64,000 nucleotides of DNA, from the NCBI RefSeq assembly GCF_000972845.2, contig NC_040027.1, forward strand, positions 8,961,158-9,025,157, given 5' to 3'. The DNA is from Larimichthys crocea. Lineage: Eukaryota; Chordata; Actinopteri; Sciaenidae. The notes below the pieces were generated by a model. The model searched no databases. It saw only the letters and a list, made by a program, of their open reading frames with translations, and was not told the DNA's origin. This document shows, one piece after another, positions 50,141-63,051 of this stretch (position 1 is its first letter; each line of letters opens with the position of its first letter). A program made the position numbers and the translations under genes.

Positions 50141-53100
50141 GTATAGAGTTGGGAGGGGACAAGACAGTCCACGGGATGATATATAGACAGCTGTCAGGTA
50201 ATTTAACACACCCTTTGGCAGCCATGTGGAGGCTCGGGCAGCAAGCTTTATCAGATTCACCGTTGCTTAGAATATTGTGAAACTGGCCGACAGAGTCCGT
50301 GTACAGCCGTGTTCAGCTCGAGGTTTCTGCTTCTTAAAAGGAAGTTTCTCCTCGTCATTGTCACCAAGTGCAGCTACACAACCAGCTCTGCATGGAGCGT
50401 GTCATAAGATAACTTCTGACAATTTAATTGAATGTGCAATGCAATAAATGCGACACTTTTTCATTGGGAGCAGTAAAATAACTAAAACATTTATAAGGCA
50501 CTGAAGTATGGATATTTCATATCAGGCTACAGATGTTTCCCCAGGAGAGCAAAGTCATGACCCGCTCTACACTGACTGGCGAGTACTCATTGCTTGGAAT
50601 ATCAGTGTAAAACAATCAGAGGCAGAGAGAGCGATTATTTCTTCTTTTTTTTTGAGTGTATTTAAAAAAAATAAACCATCAATGTACTTCACCGTTCCAT
50701 ACTTACGGGAAATGATCCAACGTTTATAATGGATGTAAATCAAACGGTGACTTTGAAATGACACTTGTAATTAACTTTGCAGAGAGAGCAAAATGTTCTT
50801 CTCCAAGATTATTACGTTTTTATTGTTGTTGTTGTTTTCCAGGATCTTTATTGAGCTGTCTCACCACGATCAATAAATGCCACAATAACTTTTTTTCATT
50901 TTTTTTTCTACATCTATTAGTAACTCCTCCGTGTCCTTTGTGCATTGTACTGTGGTACAAAGGTGTCTGTCAACACTCAAAAATCAAGCAGATTGTGTGA
51001 TTGCGTGCACGTAATCTCTTGTCACTTTTTCACTGTAGACAGAATGTAGCGTAAAACGGGACACAGCTATTTTATTTATTTTTATATATATAGTTTTATT
51101 CAGCAAAATTGCAACCATGAGCTTAACAAGGATCGAGCTACAAGTGGCGTTATTATGTTTTGCAGCAGTGAGTAGCTCCTCCATTAGTGAATTGCATTGT
51201 GGGACAATAGTGGCCATTAACAGAACACTGGGATCGAATGTTTTGGAATCGATACTGACTCTGTGTAACCGAGTCCTGCTTATGATTCATATGTATGTAG
51301 GTTACAGAACTGGGTCACCGCTAGTGACGAAGATTACAATACTACGGAACCTCTAAACATTTCAAGTTCATGAGGTTTCTTTAGTGCCAAACACTAATTT
51401 GTCTGCAGGCGTCTTGTGTTCTCACCCTCAACCACTTTACATGGATCCCGAAAATTAACACAGGCTTCTTCAGACGGAGTTGTTTGCCACAATACAGCCT
51501 GATTGGGCGTTGATTATGTTTGTTGGTTCAACCTTAATTATCCCGGCTGTTTGGTACGCATCTTCTCCCTCTGATTGCTGACGCATATCACCATGAGGTT
51601 TCGCGAGGAGCAGCATCCCGCGCACATCAACGCCGACATTTCAAGTGCCACTGAGGCTCCTAATGATCGTTTCCAAGCACTCCAGGCTGCTCGCGATTTG
51701 ATTTGGAGTGTGTGTGTGTGTGCCATCGGGAAGGGAGCTTTTTCCGCAAAACACACGAGTGTTTCTTTTTTTATGAATTCGCCTGCTCTTAAATTGTCAT
51801 CCTTCAGGACGAGAAGACCTGTTTAGCCCTGGAGTGATTGAATTACCCCTTTTCTGTCTTAGAAGAGCATACACAAATGCTTCGGATCAAAAGTTGGGAT
51901 GTTTTAACCTGTGATACATGCAGGTTACAAACTGATTTTCTTTCATATTTTAGCACTTATGGCTTTAAAATATATATTTTTCAATAGATAGCCAGATATG
52001 ATTAAGTGAATAATAGTAAAATCAACATGAATAGCACTGATATCATCACATAACATTCAGATTTGTGATAACGGGCAAGAAAAAGCAGATATAATCACAT
52101 AATCATCTCATCTGATCCGGGAATGTGTTATTGATTTCTGGGCTTTTTCAATTAATCTGGTGTCAAATGGTGTAATAGGGGACAAAGAGGTCAAAACTGG
52201 CATCCTGTAATATCATAACCTTGATAAGTCATAAGCATAAAGCATCTCCACATGACTCACTTCCCTGGCTCTCAGTACTGAAGCTTTCAACACAGGAAAG
52301 ATTGTGCCATGATGAGCCTCATGGACGTGCACAAGCAAGTGGGTGGAAAGAAAATCCTTCAGATTTTCCACTGATCAACAGGAAAGCAAAAAGGCTGTGG
52401 AGAAGACTGCGAGTGAGGAAACGATGCAAATGTAGAAAAAACAAAGTGTTTTATGAAGGAAATGAATTCAATATGTTTGTTGTCCTCAGGCATGGTAATA
52501 GAAATGATGTTTGTTTGGCAGAAAACGCCACAAGGTTTTTGTTTTTAATTAAACATTTGCACATTTTACAATACACATTTAATCAATTTATCAAATATGA
52601 AAACCAAATGTACATTCTTGACATGTTTCCCAGGTCAAGACTGAACTTTTAATCTCAGTTTTATGAGACAACATGGATGATGAAAGTTTGTGAAATGTTC
52701 ACTGCAGAGGTGAGTGTTGGTGGTGATCCTCAGCTCTCCATCAACCCGGCCCTTCAAAAAGTCAGAACACTTCTTCTTCTTCGTGTTTTCATTGTTTTGG
52801 TTTGTGTTTGCAGAACAGCTTGAAGGCGTAGCGACCGAGCTGAGGTCGTAGAAATTAAACTCTAAGTGTAATAACCTGTGAGCAAGCCAGAAAAGCACAG
52901 ATGTTAATGTGCTGAAAGTGTTTTATACTATTGCAGTGTTAGAGGAAGTGTGGCTTCAGTGTGGCCCTGAGCCATGATTGAAGACTTGCCCGAAAAAACC
53001 TGGTAAAGAACAGTTCACACTTCAGTACTATACAGTTTTTTTCATGTTTTCATCAATTATCTCCAACATGTATGACGTGTTTCCAAAGAAATTCTAAAAA

Positions 53101-53314
53101 CAGCTACAAAAAAAGACTTTTATGGTGAGTGTCGTAAACAGATGCAGGGTCACAAAAACATCACGCTGGCCAGGAGCTGTGCCGAAAAACAGGTTGACTT
53201 TTATTCTGGTATCAAACAAAGGTGGTCTTTTAACAAAGACAAATGGGGTGCTGCTTTTCCCATAGCATACAAAACTACTAACCTCCCCCAAAAAAACATT
53301 CTCCACATTTATAT

Positions 53315-53358
53315 ACTCTGATAGGCCGTCTCTCCAGTTCATATCAGCCTATCAGAGT
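53315..53358. other. Perfect 12-bp inverted repeat
   Basis: ACTCTGATAGGC (53315-53326) and GCCTATCAGAGT (53347-53358) are exact reverse complements separated by 20 bp. No associated element recognised. Confidence 0.6.
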
Positions 53359-55462
53359 AGATCTGTGAAAGGGACAGCACATTCAGAACTAATCTACAAC
53401 ATGAACAGTTTAACTTAATTGACTGAAATATTTCCACCCATTCCATCTTCCAATCAAAACAATACCCACCTCCTCTTAGCCTCCATAAAGGGCGTGCTCC
53501 CTCTTTACACCCATGCCCAGAAGCACAGAGGATTGGAAACAGGTGACAAACCATTGTTTAATTGTAAACGATTAAAAAATGTATACAGCAAACAGTGAGG
53601 GAGTTGTTGAGTTGATGTTTTGATAAATCATAGCTATACATTTAAACATATTAAACAACCTAACGTGTGCATGTTTGTCTTGGGGGCGTTCAAGCTGGTT
53701 AACCTGGTCCTGGTATTCCTACTTTAGGTTAAGTAAAATATGTAAATATCTCTCCAGTCACTGACCTAGCAAGGCCTCTATCATACAGCAACACCATCTC
53801 GAATGGTGTAACAACTCTGTTAATGCATACCTATCAGTAATTAGAAAAAATGAACAGCCCCTTTCTTCTCATCAGATTCTTTTCACAGCTGATTTCCCCT
53901 TTTATACACAGTTTGTGTTGGTATTCCTATTCATCTACATCGTTCTGATGAAAAATTACATAATGAGCCCAATTTAAATCACCCCATTGGGACAGAATTG
54001 CTTTTATCTAAGGGCAAGTCTGATGTTTGATGAACATTAAGTAGGTGTAATACTTTATTCAAGCATTGCAGCACTGTAGGGCCTCAGTTAGCCTGGAAAG
54101 AAATAGTGCTGATTTCACAGTCCACTCCCTCTAACACAGAGGCAGACTTAGACATTGACTGTGGAGCAGTGTATTTGGAAAAATGTGGCACAAAACCAAA
54201 TAATTCATAAATGACCTTGTCTAGCGCCGGTGCCTCAATCCTCTGATGAGTACATGTCACAGCAAAGGATTGTCTAATAAGTGATGCATTGGAAAGCCTG
54301 GCCAGAGGATCCCTGAAGCAATTCTTTTGTAATTGATGTTGCAGCATAAAATGGCTCTCCGTGGGCCCAGCTGATTAGGTTGTTTTTTTTCCTTTTTGTT
54401 GCTGTCTAGCCTGTTTGCTTCTCACAAACAGTCACTCACCAGTTGGAATGACAGTTTCACATCTAATTATCCCATTAAGCCCAATCACATTCCTGCGTGT
54501 CCCGTCGTGTGTCTCATCTCCAAATGCGTGTTTGCAGACCAGACGACGCTGCATATTAATAAAGTCGGATTATTGACTATCACTTGTTGGACAGTGGTAA
54601 AAACAAAACACGGATGAGGTGCTAGAGTTTATTCCTGAGTATTGAATATAATCTATAATTTATGGGGGATGAATAAACACAGGGAAGAGGGAAAAATATA
54701 TATAGTTAAATCTTGCTCTCCCATTGTTGCTCACCCTCCTCTTGTTTTATTTTCTGTATTCACTGCCATGTGGACTCTGGGGACTTGATGCAAATGTCTC
54801 GGTGCTCCACTTACTCCTTGATCCAACAGGGTTCATCAAGTCTAATCGGCTGTGTGCTCCGTCGATTCCCTCCACCACCTCGTCGTAAAAGACGCAGAGA
54901 AAAGGAGAGTTTGTGCATGTGTCCTCAAAGCATTACCTAATGTCTGTACACATGTGGTAATATTATACGTATATTTATATCGTATGATAAATAGTGAATA
55001 CAGCATGCTGTTGGATTAACATCAGCTGCTTTGCAGTGCCAAACCGAGTGACCTACTGTAAGCATGCAGCTCCATATATAACATCTGCTTTAGTAATCTG
55101 ACAATTATGATAATGCTCTAAAATGAGCTCTCAATGTGCTTCTGATGCCTTGTGAGCAGAATTTCTACTCGAGCATGGCACATTTGCGTTCTGCAGCGGT
55201 GTTTGAACACTTTTACCATCCCGGTGCCGTGTGTGACTTTTTAAAGGATATTTTCCCTAATGAATGTAGAAGCAAGTGTCCAAGTCGGTCTCTCATCCTT
55301 TACGCTGATGATGTCACGTTGTCCTTCTTCATCCGCTCGCTGTGCTTCTGACTTACAAGGACATTTAATAACGCTGTTTTCTTCTGCTGAACTTTGAAAA
55401 CTAAATCAGTGGATAGAACTGAACAGAATAAAAAGAAACTTGGTGAACTACACCGGTGACAA

Positions 55463-55490
55463 GTGTGGAGGATTTAGTGGCATCCAATGG
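55463..55490 (+). repeat. Short dispersed-repeat remnant (GGATTTAGTGGCATCC)
   Basis: GTGTGGAGGATTTAGTGGCA then TCCAATGG shares its core with 669-720. It is too short to classify. Confidence 0.45.
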
Positions 55491-56585
55491 TGTATGCTGT
55501 ATTTATCCAACTATCTATCTGTAATGTCTAATTAAGGGTGCATTTTGTGATTATTGTCCTCACAGAAATTATATCAATACCATAATTGCTATATCAAGCA
55601 ATCTGTCTTATAATTAATAGGGTACTGAAATACATAATACCCAATTTAACATAAGTTCAGCTGAAGCACCAAAACTGTTTTCTTTCAATACATATTTCAC
55701 TCTAATATTCTCTGCACATCCACAGTCGATGCAGCCTTACTTCCTAATGAATGGCATTCATCTGGCACCCTGAGTAATGTCATTTTACAATGCATCATAG
55801 CAGCTAATAAACTCAGGATTGATTTGTGCTTATACAAAAACACATCAGGCGGAAACCATCACATCGGTAATAAATTGATGCTGATCTGGTCGTGGGGACG
55901 GAGCAGCCAAATGCCAGGAGAATTTTATTTATTTATATTTTTTTTCTTATTGGAGGCTTCTCAGCGGCGTAATCGATCTTGGTGCAGAGCCTTTTGTTCT
56001 CTGAAGTAATAAAGGAGGGTATTGATTTATTGGCGGGCGACAGTTACCTTTTGCCTCCTCCTCCTGTTCTCGGTTTTGTTGCACTGTCGGGTCCTGGGGG
56101 AGGAAAAGTTTGGTCTGTATGGAAGCCGAAGGCCTGCACTTTGCTACAGCACATTGTACATCCACACTGACGCTCAGATTATAAGATCCCTGGGAAAATA
56201 CAATGCAAGAGGTTTGCACACAGTAGCTATGTTTTTCTAGTCAGGACTGAGGGCTGTATCATCATGTACAAATAGTTTCTGTTGATTTTATGACAAAGCA
56301 GGCTCAGTACAAAATCGCCTGTCTGGAATAAATTATCTAATCAAATAGTGTAAGCATCCATAAATGTGTGAATGTGAGCAGGAATTAATGCAGGAAACAA
56401 AGTGGCAGATGTGAGAGCAGACGCTACCTGACTCAGCTAGATATCACTTTGACCAACAACAACAACGGAGTGTGACTGGTCAAAGCTTTTGTTTCTGCAT
56501 AAACTGTAATTATGAAGACCAAGTTCACTTTAAATATTTCAAACAGCTCCTGCTTCCTGATGTATGATTACATTTTACACAGCTG

Positions 56586-56607
56586 TCAATCAATCAATCA
56601 ATCAATC
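56586..56607. repeat. (TCAA)n microsatellite
   Basis: Five TCAA units plus TC. Confidence 0.93.
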
Positions 56608-57183
56608 TAACTCTTCATCTGAACCCTGATGTAGATATGACTCCTAAAGTAAGACCTACACTCTGAAACTTTAAGCAAGCGTAGAGGTTAATGCTGGATT
56701 TGGAATCAATTGAATATTGTAAACAGCTTACATTTTGCTGATACAATCACTATCAATACTTGGTTTAAAGTTTGGGTTTCTAATGCATTTGCTGTTGTAA
56801 ATTACGTATGCATATGTAATTTCTATGAGACAGGGTTGCCTGAGGACGAATGCTGAACAAAGTTCTTGCACTCCAGCGATTATTGCAGCTGTTGCGAGCA
56901 TAGATCGCTTTTCCATTTTCCTCGGAACGTAAGTCAGTGAAGGAATGATCACCACAGCACGTGCACAGAAGAGGTAAATTGAAATTGTGACAATTTCATA
57001 TTGAATCTGGTACAAGCAAAAGCTATTTTTTTTTTGTATAATGTGCATTGCAGGGTAATAACCTAGTTTGAGTAACGTTGTTTGTAAGTAACTACAGGAG
57101 GGATTGTCATGGGGGAGTAACATTAACATTAGGAGGAAAAGTGTTTGTTTGTTAATTTGATTTATTTATAAGTCTCGTAAATC

Positions 57184-57232
57184 AAGCCTTCATTTTTCCT
57201 GGGCCAATATTCGCAGGGAAAAATCAAGGCTT
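57184..57232. other. Short strong hairpin
   Basis: Arms AAGCCTTCATTTTTCCTG (57184-57201) and AGGGAAAAATCAAGGCTT (57215-57232) pair at 16 of 18 positions around a 13-nt loop. It could be a tiny inverted-repeat element remnant, a chance palindrome, or a structured RNA. It is short for a microRNA precursor. Confidence 0.5.
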
Positions 57233-60200
57233 ATGGGGAACCGAATCTAAACACAGATGGTGTCATTATTCTGTAGCCATTACCCTGTGCAATCAGCATT
57301 TACTTCATCATGATAAGTTGGAGCCAAAGAGTCATCCATTTTGACTTTAACTGAGAAGGAACCAGGCATCATGGACACACTTTCACTTTAGTTAATAAAG
57401 ATATTTCTTATGTGATGGCTCCTTTCAAATCATTTCATGTTGAAAATGAGCATTCATTGCAGCTGTAGACGGATTCAGATCTACATTTTAACCTAAAATG
57501 ACACCAAGGCAATTACGAAGTCAGCCTTCTTCAAAATATATTTCAAAACATATTTTCTCTCTTTCTCTTTTTTATCTCTGCTAAATGAACTACAGCTATG
57601 AGCTGCTCTCAGGGTGTCTTTATGCTGAACCAATCAAGGTGATCTGTGTGAGTTCCAGCATCCGTTTGCAAATCTATTTTATCGATTCAAACATATCTTT
57701 TTTTTGAAGTATTCCTCATTTTTCATTTCTTTTAGTCAGCTGTACAGTACACACAGCCTGTCTGTGGTTTTCAGCCATGAATCAGAAGGTCCTGGACACT
57801 TTGGGGATGATTCTGGCTTTGGGTAAAAATTCTCTCTCTGTTTCAGTCAAAGCAGAAAAAGAAGAAACACAATATAAAAGAAATCCTGTTTGGTAAATCA
57901 CACAGGATTTAATCGAGCAGATCTACAGAGAATCAGAAAGGGTTTTTTCTTCCCTCTGATACCTTTGATTGACAGACCACTAAAGGTCAAAGAGTTTCTA
58001 ATCAAAAGTAGCGTCTCGCCACACACTTACACAGTCATGAGGGAGGCTGCAGGGAGACACTGGTGGAATAAAAGATTGAGCTATTTACAGGCTCGCTGTA
58101 ACGTTTTATGGCGAGCTACCTCTGCAGGATGGGTTTTTAGAACTGAGCCTGGTAATTGCACAATGAGTAGAGTGCTGTTAAACATCATAATTATGGGTAT
58201 GCTACCTTGGGATCTTTTTTATTTTGCCGGAGGAGGAACACGTACTGTAGGGAGGGACGAATTATTTTTTAGTCCTCCATTTCCATTTTTCTTTGAAAAG
58301 CACCATCCATATTCCTAATTACTCTGACTGTGAATGTTTTATTTATTTATTTATTTGGGTGAAGATGAATAAAATATATTAGTGTTATACTTCTGCAGTT
58401 CCCTGTTTTGTTATTGCTTTCCCTCCTGTGCACAGAGTTTTAAAAGGGTTGGACAGGTTTTGCTAAAAGTCCAAAGTCACCACAGACTCACAAACACAAC
58501 CGCAGATGCTCTCATTCTTTAAGACTCTTGCTCTTTTCACGCTGCAGTACTCGTTTCCCTCCACGTAATTGACACGGCCGTATCCGGGAAAAGATGTGCT
58601 GACATTTGGTTATATATTCCACCACTCACACATCTCATCAAACACTACTCATCCATGTACAACCCCTCTCCCAACGCAGCTTTTGACACATGTTGGAGTG
58701 GATAGGAGGAGCAGACAAATTGAGGTGATGACTGTTAACGTGTACGTGCCTTAGTGACACGGCAGACCAAAGGGAAGTCAAGCACCTGTGAAGGTTAACA
58801 GAATCGAGGTGGCACCTTATACCTGACATCAATAATGCAGGCTGAATCGTTGACATACAGCACAGAGGGAAGTCTCTACTTTTGTGCATCTCTTTAACAT
58901 CAATAAATCATAATTGCTCTGCAGACATTGGTATAATTAACCTACAGAAAAAAATCTTGAGCCTTCCCGTGACTGAGACAGAAGCACCCAGCTTCCGTTG
59001 CCATAAAGACGTTTGGTAACTCAAACTGCAACCTGCCTTGAGGCCACCCTGTGCAGACATCACAACTGGTTTGCTTGCTAATGAACTTGCTCTCAAAACA
59101 TCTGACAGTTTCCTTTTTAGTCATGAACTTGAAACACATCTGCCTTTTTTATTTTTTGGATGCAATGCAGATTTTCAGCTAAAGATTCTGTCACTTCTTT
59201 GGTTATTCCTAAAACACTGGTGCACTGCAGTTACAGAATAGTAAAGGTGTGGTTAAGTTTAAGCCTCCTTCCTTCCTGCTCTTCTGGTAGAGGTTGTAGT
59301 GATGTCAGCCTATAGTGAGCGTGTCATTAAGGTCAGGAAGCTAAAACATTTGGCAAAGGCTTGTGGACAGACTGTGGACATGCGTAAATAGAAGCGATGC
59401 AGGATGCCCTCTGATGTTCAAAGTAAAGCCCTTCCTCCTCTTCACAGTGTGCCTTGGCACGCTGATTCAACCACGCACAAACTGTCTCGTAGGCACAGTT
59501 TAACAATAGTTTGTTGAGCTGCAATGCACTTGGGTTGGACAGAAAGTGCTGTGTGCTGCTTTAATTGGTATTTGGTCACATCACCTTGTCTAAAGCGGCC
59601 ATGCAGCGGAAGCAACGCGTCAGCAGCACAATAGCAGCAGCTGCTGTCCTCTGTCAGTGTCTACACTCGATCTGTTCAGCCTCAGTACGGCTGTGCACTC
59701 AAGACGTGTTTGACAGAGCACACAGTCCAATACACAAACATATCTATTCTAAAAGTATTGCAAGTAAAGTGCCTCCAGTCGCAGTTACAAAGCGTGAGTG
59801 AGGCACACACCACTACATAGCCGGTGTAATCAGCTGCACACATTAGAAACATGACTTAACATCCAGTGTAGGTAGGATGTTACTCGCAAAATACATCACT
59901 GAGCAATGTTGCAAGATGGAGGCTAAAAGTCGATATTCCCTCCCATACAAAATCCACTTTAATGTCACATTCTCGAGCCCTATAAGTTTAAATATAGCCT
60001 AAAATGCACATTCACCGAATCCAAAACCTGGACTCAAGTCATGTACTTTAGCTGACCCCTGCCCTAGACTCATTACCATGCTGCATTTCATATTCTGAAC
60101 CACTGTGACGGCTTTCCAGCATTATTAAATAAAACAGCTTCTACAGCTTTTACTAGTCAAATCGCATCCTTTCAATTTCACACTAGTTTGCCTCATTGGA

Positions 60201-60420
60201 CCACTTACAGTTTTCAACTTTAAGTGAGGGGCTGCGGTTTGTTTGTTAAAGAAATGGGGAACAAATAGTTTCCATTGCAAAATAAAATAGTTTGTGCACA
60301 GGAATCTTAATTTCCTGTAAAATATTAATAGGATAAAATGGCTAATGGTTGTAATCACCATGGTAACTCTACCAAGATGAGTGCACTTTAAAAAAACTAC
60401 ACGTGGCACCATTTACCATG

Positions 60421-60426
60421 TTTATT
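60421..60426 (-). terminator. Candidate polyadenylation signal (AATAAA) for the BRINP gene
   Basis: TTTATT on the plus strand reads AATAAA on the minus strand. It is the first canonical hexamer met downstream of the stop codon and would give a 3' UTR of roughly 0.8 kb. The sequence just beyond it in gene orientation contains GGTGCCACGTGT, weakly GT-rich. A variant ATTAAA occurs earlier at 60750-60745. The real cleavage site could be either, or much further away, since neural genes often have long 3' UTRs. Confidence 0.3.
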
Positions 60427-61237
60427 TGACCCGAGAGCTTGTGTAATCATACATGTTGTGCAGTTATGGGATGTTTTGGATTGGAATGAAATTACCTCAG
60501 CAAGTTTTTGTTAAATGAAGTGTGCAGAAAATGTTAAGATGCACCGAAGTAATTGCAGAAAAGAATTAAACTGAACATGCACTACGGGGGTGTTAACAAT
60601 CACGTAGACCCGATTCATTTACCACTGACTAATTTGTCAAAACTCAACTCAAACTGTCAAGTGTATTTTAAAAATGAAAAAGAAATCTAGTTAGGAGTAT
60701 CGTAAAAAATATCCCCACAGCTGGAATCTGTTATAACATGATCTTTTAATATCAATTTATCTACAAAATCTGGACTGACACCACTGTATTCTGGTCTTCA
60801 TGGAAAGTGCACTGTCACTGAAGCAAAAGGAACATATAAAAATTACAAACAAACAGACTGTACCATTTTTTTTTAACCATAAAATGTCCATTCGTCTGGC
60901 ATTGGTACTTACAGTACAGTATAAATGAGCAGTCATATTGAAACAGGATGGTTCAATTTTTATATAGTGGTATCTGAATTTCTACTTTTTCGTTTGTTCT
61001 TGTGCATTTTCTCGCTGATCCACCTCATTCTTTATGATATAGCACTGAAGGTAGTTGCCACAAAACAGAAACCAAAACAACCAGATGAGTACATTCTTTC
61101 TGATTTCTCTCCTTATTTACCGTACAGTTTGGTAATCCATAGAGACTGTAAGCAGCTGCCCCGCAATGGACACAATTCATATGTCCAGAAGATCTCCTGG
61201 AGGCCATTTGCAGTCCAGATTTCCCATCAAGCAGCTG
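60427..61237 (-). other. Probable 3' UTR of the BRINP gene
   Basis: Non-coding sequence directly after the TAA stop and before the first AATAAA. ORFs here (for example on the plus strand at 60925-61293) partly overlap the coding exon antisense and carry no family signature, so I treat them as chance. The extent is inferred only from the candidate poly(A) signal. Confidence 0.4.
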
Positions 61238-62008
61238 TTAACTGCACAGCTTGGTGGTCTCGTAATCCATCGCATTGGGCAGACGTGAGCTGAAGGCCTG
61301 TAAGGAGGCATGAATGCGAACCACCTCACTGGCAGTCAGTTTCAGCCGGTGCCGCAGAAGACAGGCAAACAGGTCCAACCTCTGTTGACCCGGTGGGGAC
61401 AACCGGTTTACCCGGTCTCGTATTTCCAAGAGTTGAAGCATGGCCGTGTCTTGGGAACCTTGGGTGTACGGGTAGTCCAGCTGCAGAATCAAGTCACGGA
61501 TCGCCTCTGGGTCAAAGTGCATGCTGTAACCAAAGACCTGGATGCTGTTGATCTTCATGTAGCCCAGGTTCCGAGCAGGATCAGTGATTTCTAAAGGCTC
61601 ATAATAAACACTGTCATTCACTCCATCTTGAGTCTTTATCCTGCTCCGAAGATAGATGTGAATGGTTTCAAAGAACGTCTTCCACTTGTTGCCCAGCGTC
61701 AGAGTCCAGTTATAGCACTCGAAGGGTAGATCCAGCTTGGTGGCCTGCCAGTCTGGAAAACTGTTCTCATTGACAGGGATGTACCAACTCTCTGAGTGAC
61801 TTCCTCCAAATGGGTTGATGTAGAGAGTAAGGACAGGCTCCAGGGTGCTGTTCTTTGTAAGGCAGATCTGGAGGGATATTCCCAGCAGCATGTGGACCAT
61901 GTTAGACTTGTACTTGTTGCTCTTCAGCGTCAGCAGCATCCTTTTTCTCCATGACGGGTCAAACCAACTGTTGAGTCGCATGTCATTGCTGATGAAGATT
62001 GCGTGGAC
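61238..62008 (-). CDS. brinp2/brinp3: BRINP2/3-like protein, last coding exon (C-terminal 256 residues)
   Basis: This is the terminal coding exon of a BRINP-family protein. These are secreted or ER/vesicle-associated, neuron-enriched glycoproteins that suppress cell-cycle progression and carry a MACPF domain in their N-terminal half. The exon follows a TTTCATAG acceptor and opens in phase 0 with V-H-A-I-F-I-S-N-D. It reads without a break for 256 codons to TAA at 61238-61240, ending K-L-C-S. Family hallmarks are WFDPSWRKRMLLTLKSNK, SLQICLTKNSTLEP, NPFGGSHSESW, CYNWTLTLGNKWKTFFET, IYLRSRIK, LDYPYTQGSQD and FACLLRHRLKL. Possible N-glycosylation sites are N-S-T, N-W-T and N-D-S. The remembered BRINP1 C-terminus is clearly different, so this is a BRINP2/BRINP3-type paralogue; I cannot choose between the two. 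Several antisense ORFs over this exon are shadows. Family assignment is very secure; the paralogue is not. Confidence 0.95.
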   Translation of the reverse strand, partial: VHAIFISNDMRLNSWFDPSWRKRMLLTLKSNKYKSNMVHMLLGISLQICLTKNSTLEPVLTLYINPFGGSHSESWYIPVNENSFPDWQATKLDLPFECYNWTLTLGNKWKTFFETIHIYLRSRIKTQDGVNDSVYYEPLEITDPARNLGYMKINSIQVFGYSMHFDPEAIRDLILQLDYPYTQGSQDTAMLQLLEIRDRVNRLSPPGQQRLDLFACLLRHRLKLTASEVVRIHASLQAFSSRLPNAMDYETTKLCS

Positions 62009-63051
62009 CTATGAAACAAACAGATATGGACAAAAAGTGTAAATGTATAGATGCACCGCACTCATGAACACATTAGCTACATACAAGGAGGTGTAGTTTT
62101 GGAAACTTTTGTAGACGTGACGTGCAGCAGAAGTTGAGGCAATTCACTTGGGAAAAAAAGTAAGGCATAGAAGAGGAGGAAAAAGGCACAACAATAGGTA
62201 TTAGGTTGCTTCTTGCTTTCGAACACGCCACTCCATTTTATCTTTATTTTCGTGCGACACACTTCTTTGCTATTTTCAAAGGTTTCAGACACATCCCATT
62301 GTCTTTTGGATGGAGTTGTTTAGAGCAACTCTAGCCATTAAGGACGTCCCTTTCCAAAGTAAAGAGTGACTATTTGTCGTCCTAGCTGAATGGGTACAGT
62401 GTGTGCTGCGATGTGGCATGGTTGCAATCATAGCTGGTTCAGTTTTGGACCTTTCTTCCACATACTCCTCCTCTCTCTCTCTTTCTCTCTCTCTCTCTCT
62501 GTCCCTTGTCACTCTCCAAGAAAAGCAAAAAATACCCCTCGCCCCACCACCAAAAACAAAAGGAACGACCCTTCAAACTGACCTATTTTCAACCTGTATT
62601 TTACTGAGGCAAGAAATAGGTTACTTCTGCTTTTATTGTATGCAACCCTGCTAGTGCAGGTTTTGTCAAACAATGCCTGCTTGCTTTTGACTTATAGCCA
62701 ATACCTATTTTTCTGACCATGTCTGGCTAACCATAAATCATCATCTACACATCAAATCACTAAGTTCTGAACTATTTGTTATTTATTATATTTCATTTAT
62801 TTATTCCTCTCTATTCTAATCGATGAACCACAGTGCCTCAGGTGTACAGAACGTCTAAGACATGGTGCAACAAATACAAGAAAAAAAACATGAGGAAACT
62901 ATGAAGTTCCTCAGTAGCCAGAAGGGCAAGACTTTGTAATGCTGAGTGGCTCCCATGAGTGAGTATATTCTCCCCAGGCTACTCCTGTGAAAGACAGCTC
63001 AGCTCTCGGTCAGCCTGACATGATTCAGCAACGGCTAAAAGAAAAAAATAC
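62009..63051 (-). other. Intron between the last two BRINP coding exons
   Basis: A 1,043-bp phase-0 GT-AG intron. In gene orientation it starts GTATTT after a purine-rich exon end and finishes TTTGTTTCATAG. It contains a CT-rich microsatellite at 62468-62500 and otherwise unremarkable AT-leaning sequence. Small ORFs on both strands have no recognisable protein similarity. Confidence 0.88.
62468..62500. repeat. (CT)n microsatellite within the BRINP intron
   Basis: CT tract with one TT interruption. The minus-strand Arg-Glu-rich ORF over it is a repeat translation. Confidence 0.93.

Larger units (their letters stand above)
45620..60420. other. Intergenic DNA downstream of the BRINP gene, no gene seen
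   Basis: Nearly 15 kb with only microsatellites, two inverted repeats, one small repeat remnant and the candidate block at 48290-48610. ORFs of 143 codons (52221-52652), 142 codons (57890-58318) and 133 codons (56728-57129, minus) are the longest. None shows conserved domains or exon-like boundaries. Confidence 0.55.

Noticed and set aside
52221..52652. A 143-codon ORF, among the longest in the desert
   Set aside because: Basic, low-similarity composition with no domain signature or splice context. Length is within chance for 64 kb read in six frames.
55136..55351. A 71-codon ORF containing L-Y-A-D-D-V, like the reverse-transcriptase YADD motif
   Set aside because: No other reverse-transcriptase motif (such as G-V-P-Q-G-S) is present upstream and the flanking residues do not fit, so it is most likely chance.
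57184..57232. A microRNA precursor
   Set aside because: The hairpin is only 49 nt and I recognise no known mature sequence. Kept only as an unexplained hairpin.
57890..58318. A 142-codon plus-strand ORF
   Set aside because: No recognisable family, no start context or exon boundaries, and it ends in a Phe/Pro-rich stretch from T/C-rich DNA.
60925..61594. Plus-strand ORFs of 122 and 94 codons over the BRINP 3' end
   Set aside because: They are antisense shadows of the conserved minus-strand coding exon and its 3' UTR.
62285..62654. Arg/Glu-rich and Ser/Leu-rich ORFs
   Set aside because: Direct translations of the CT microsatellite in the intron.
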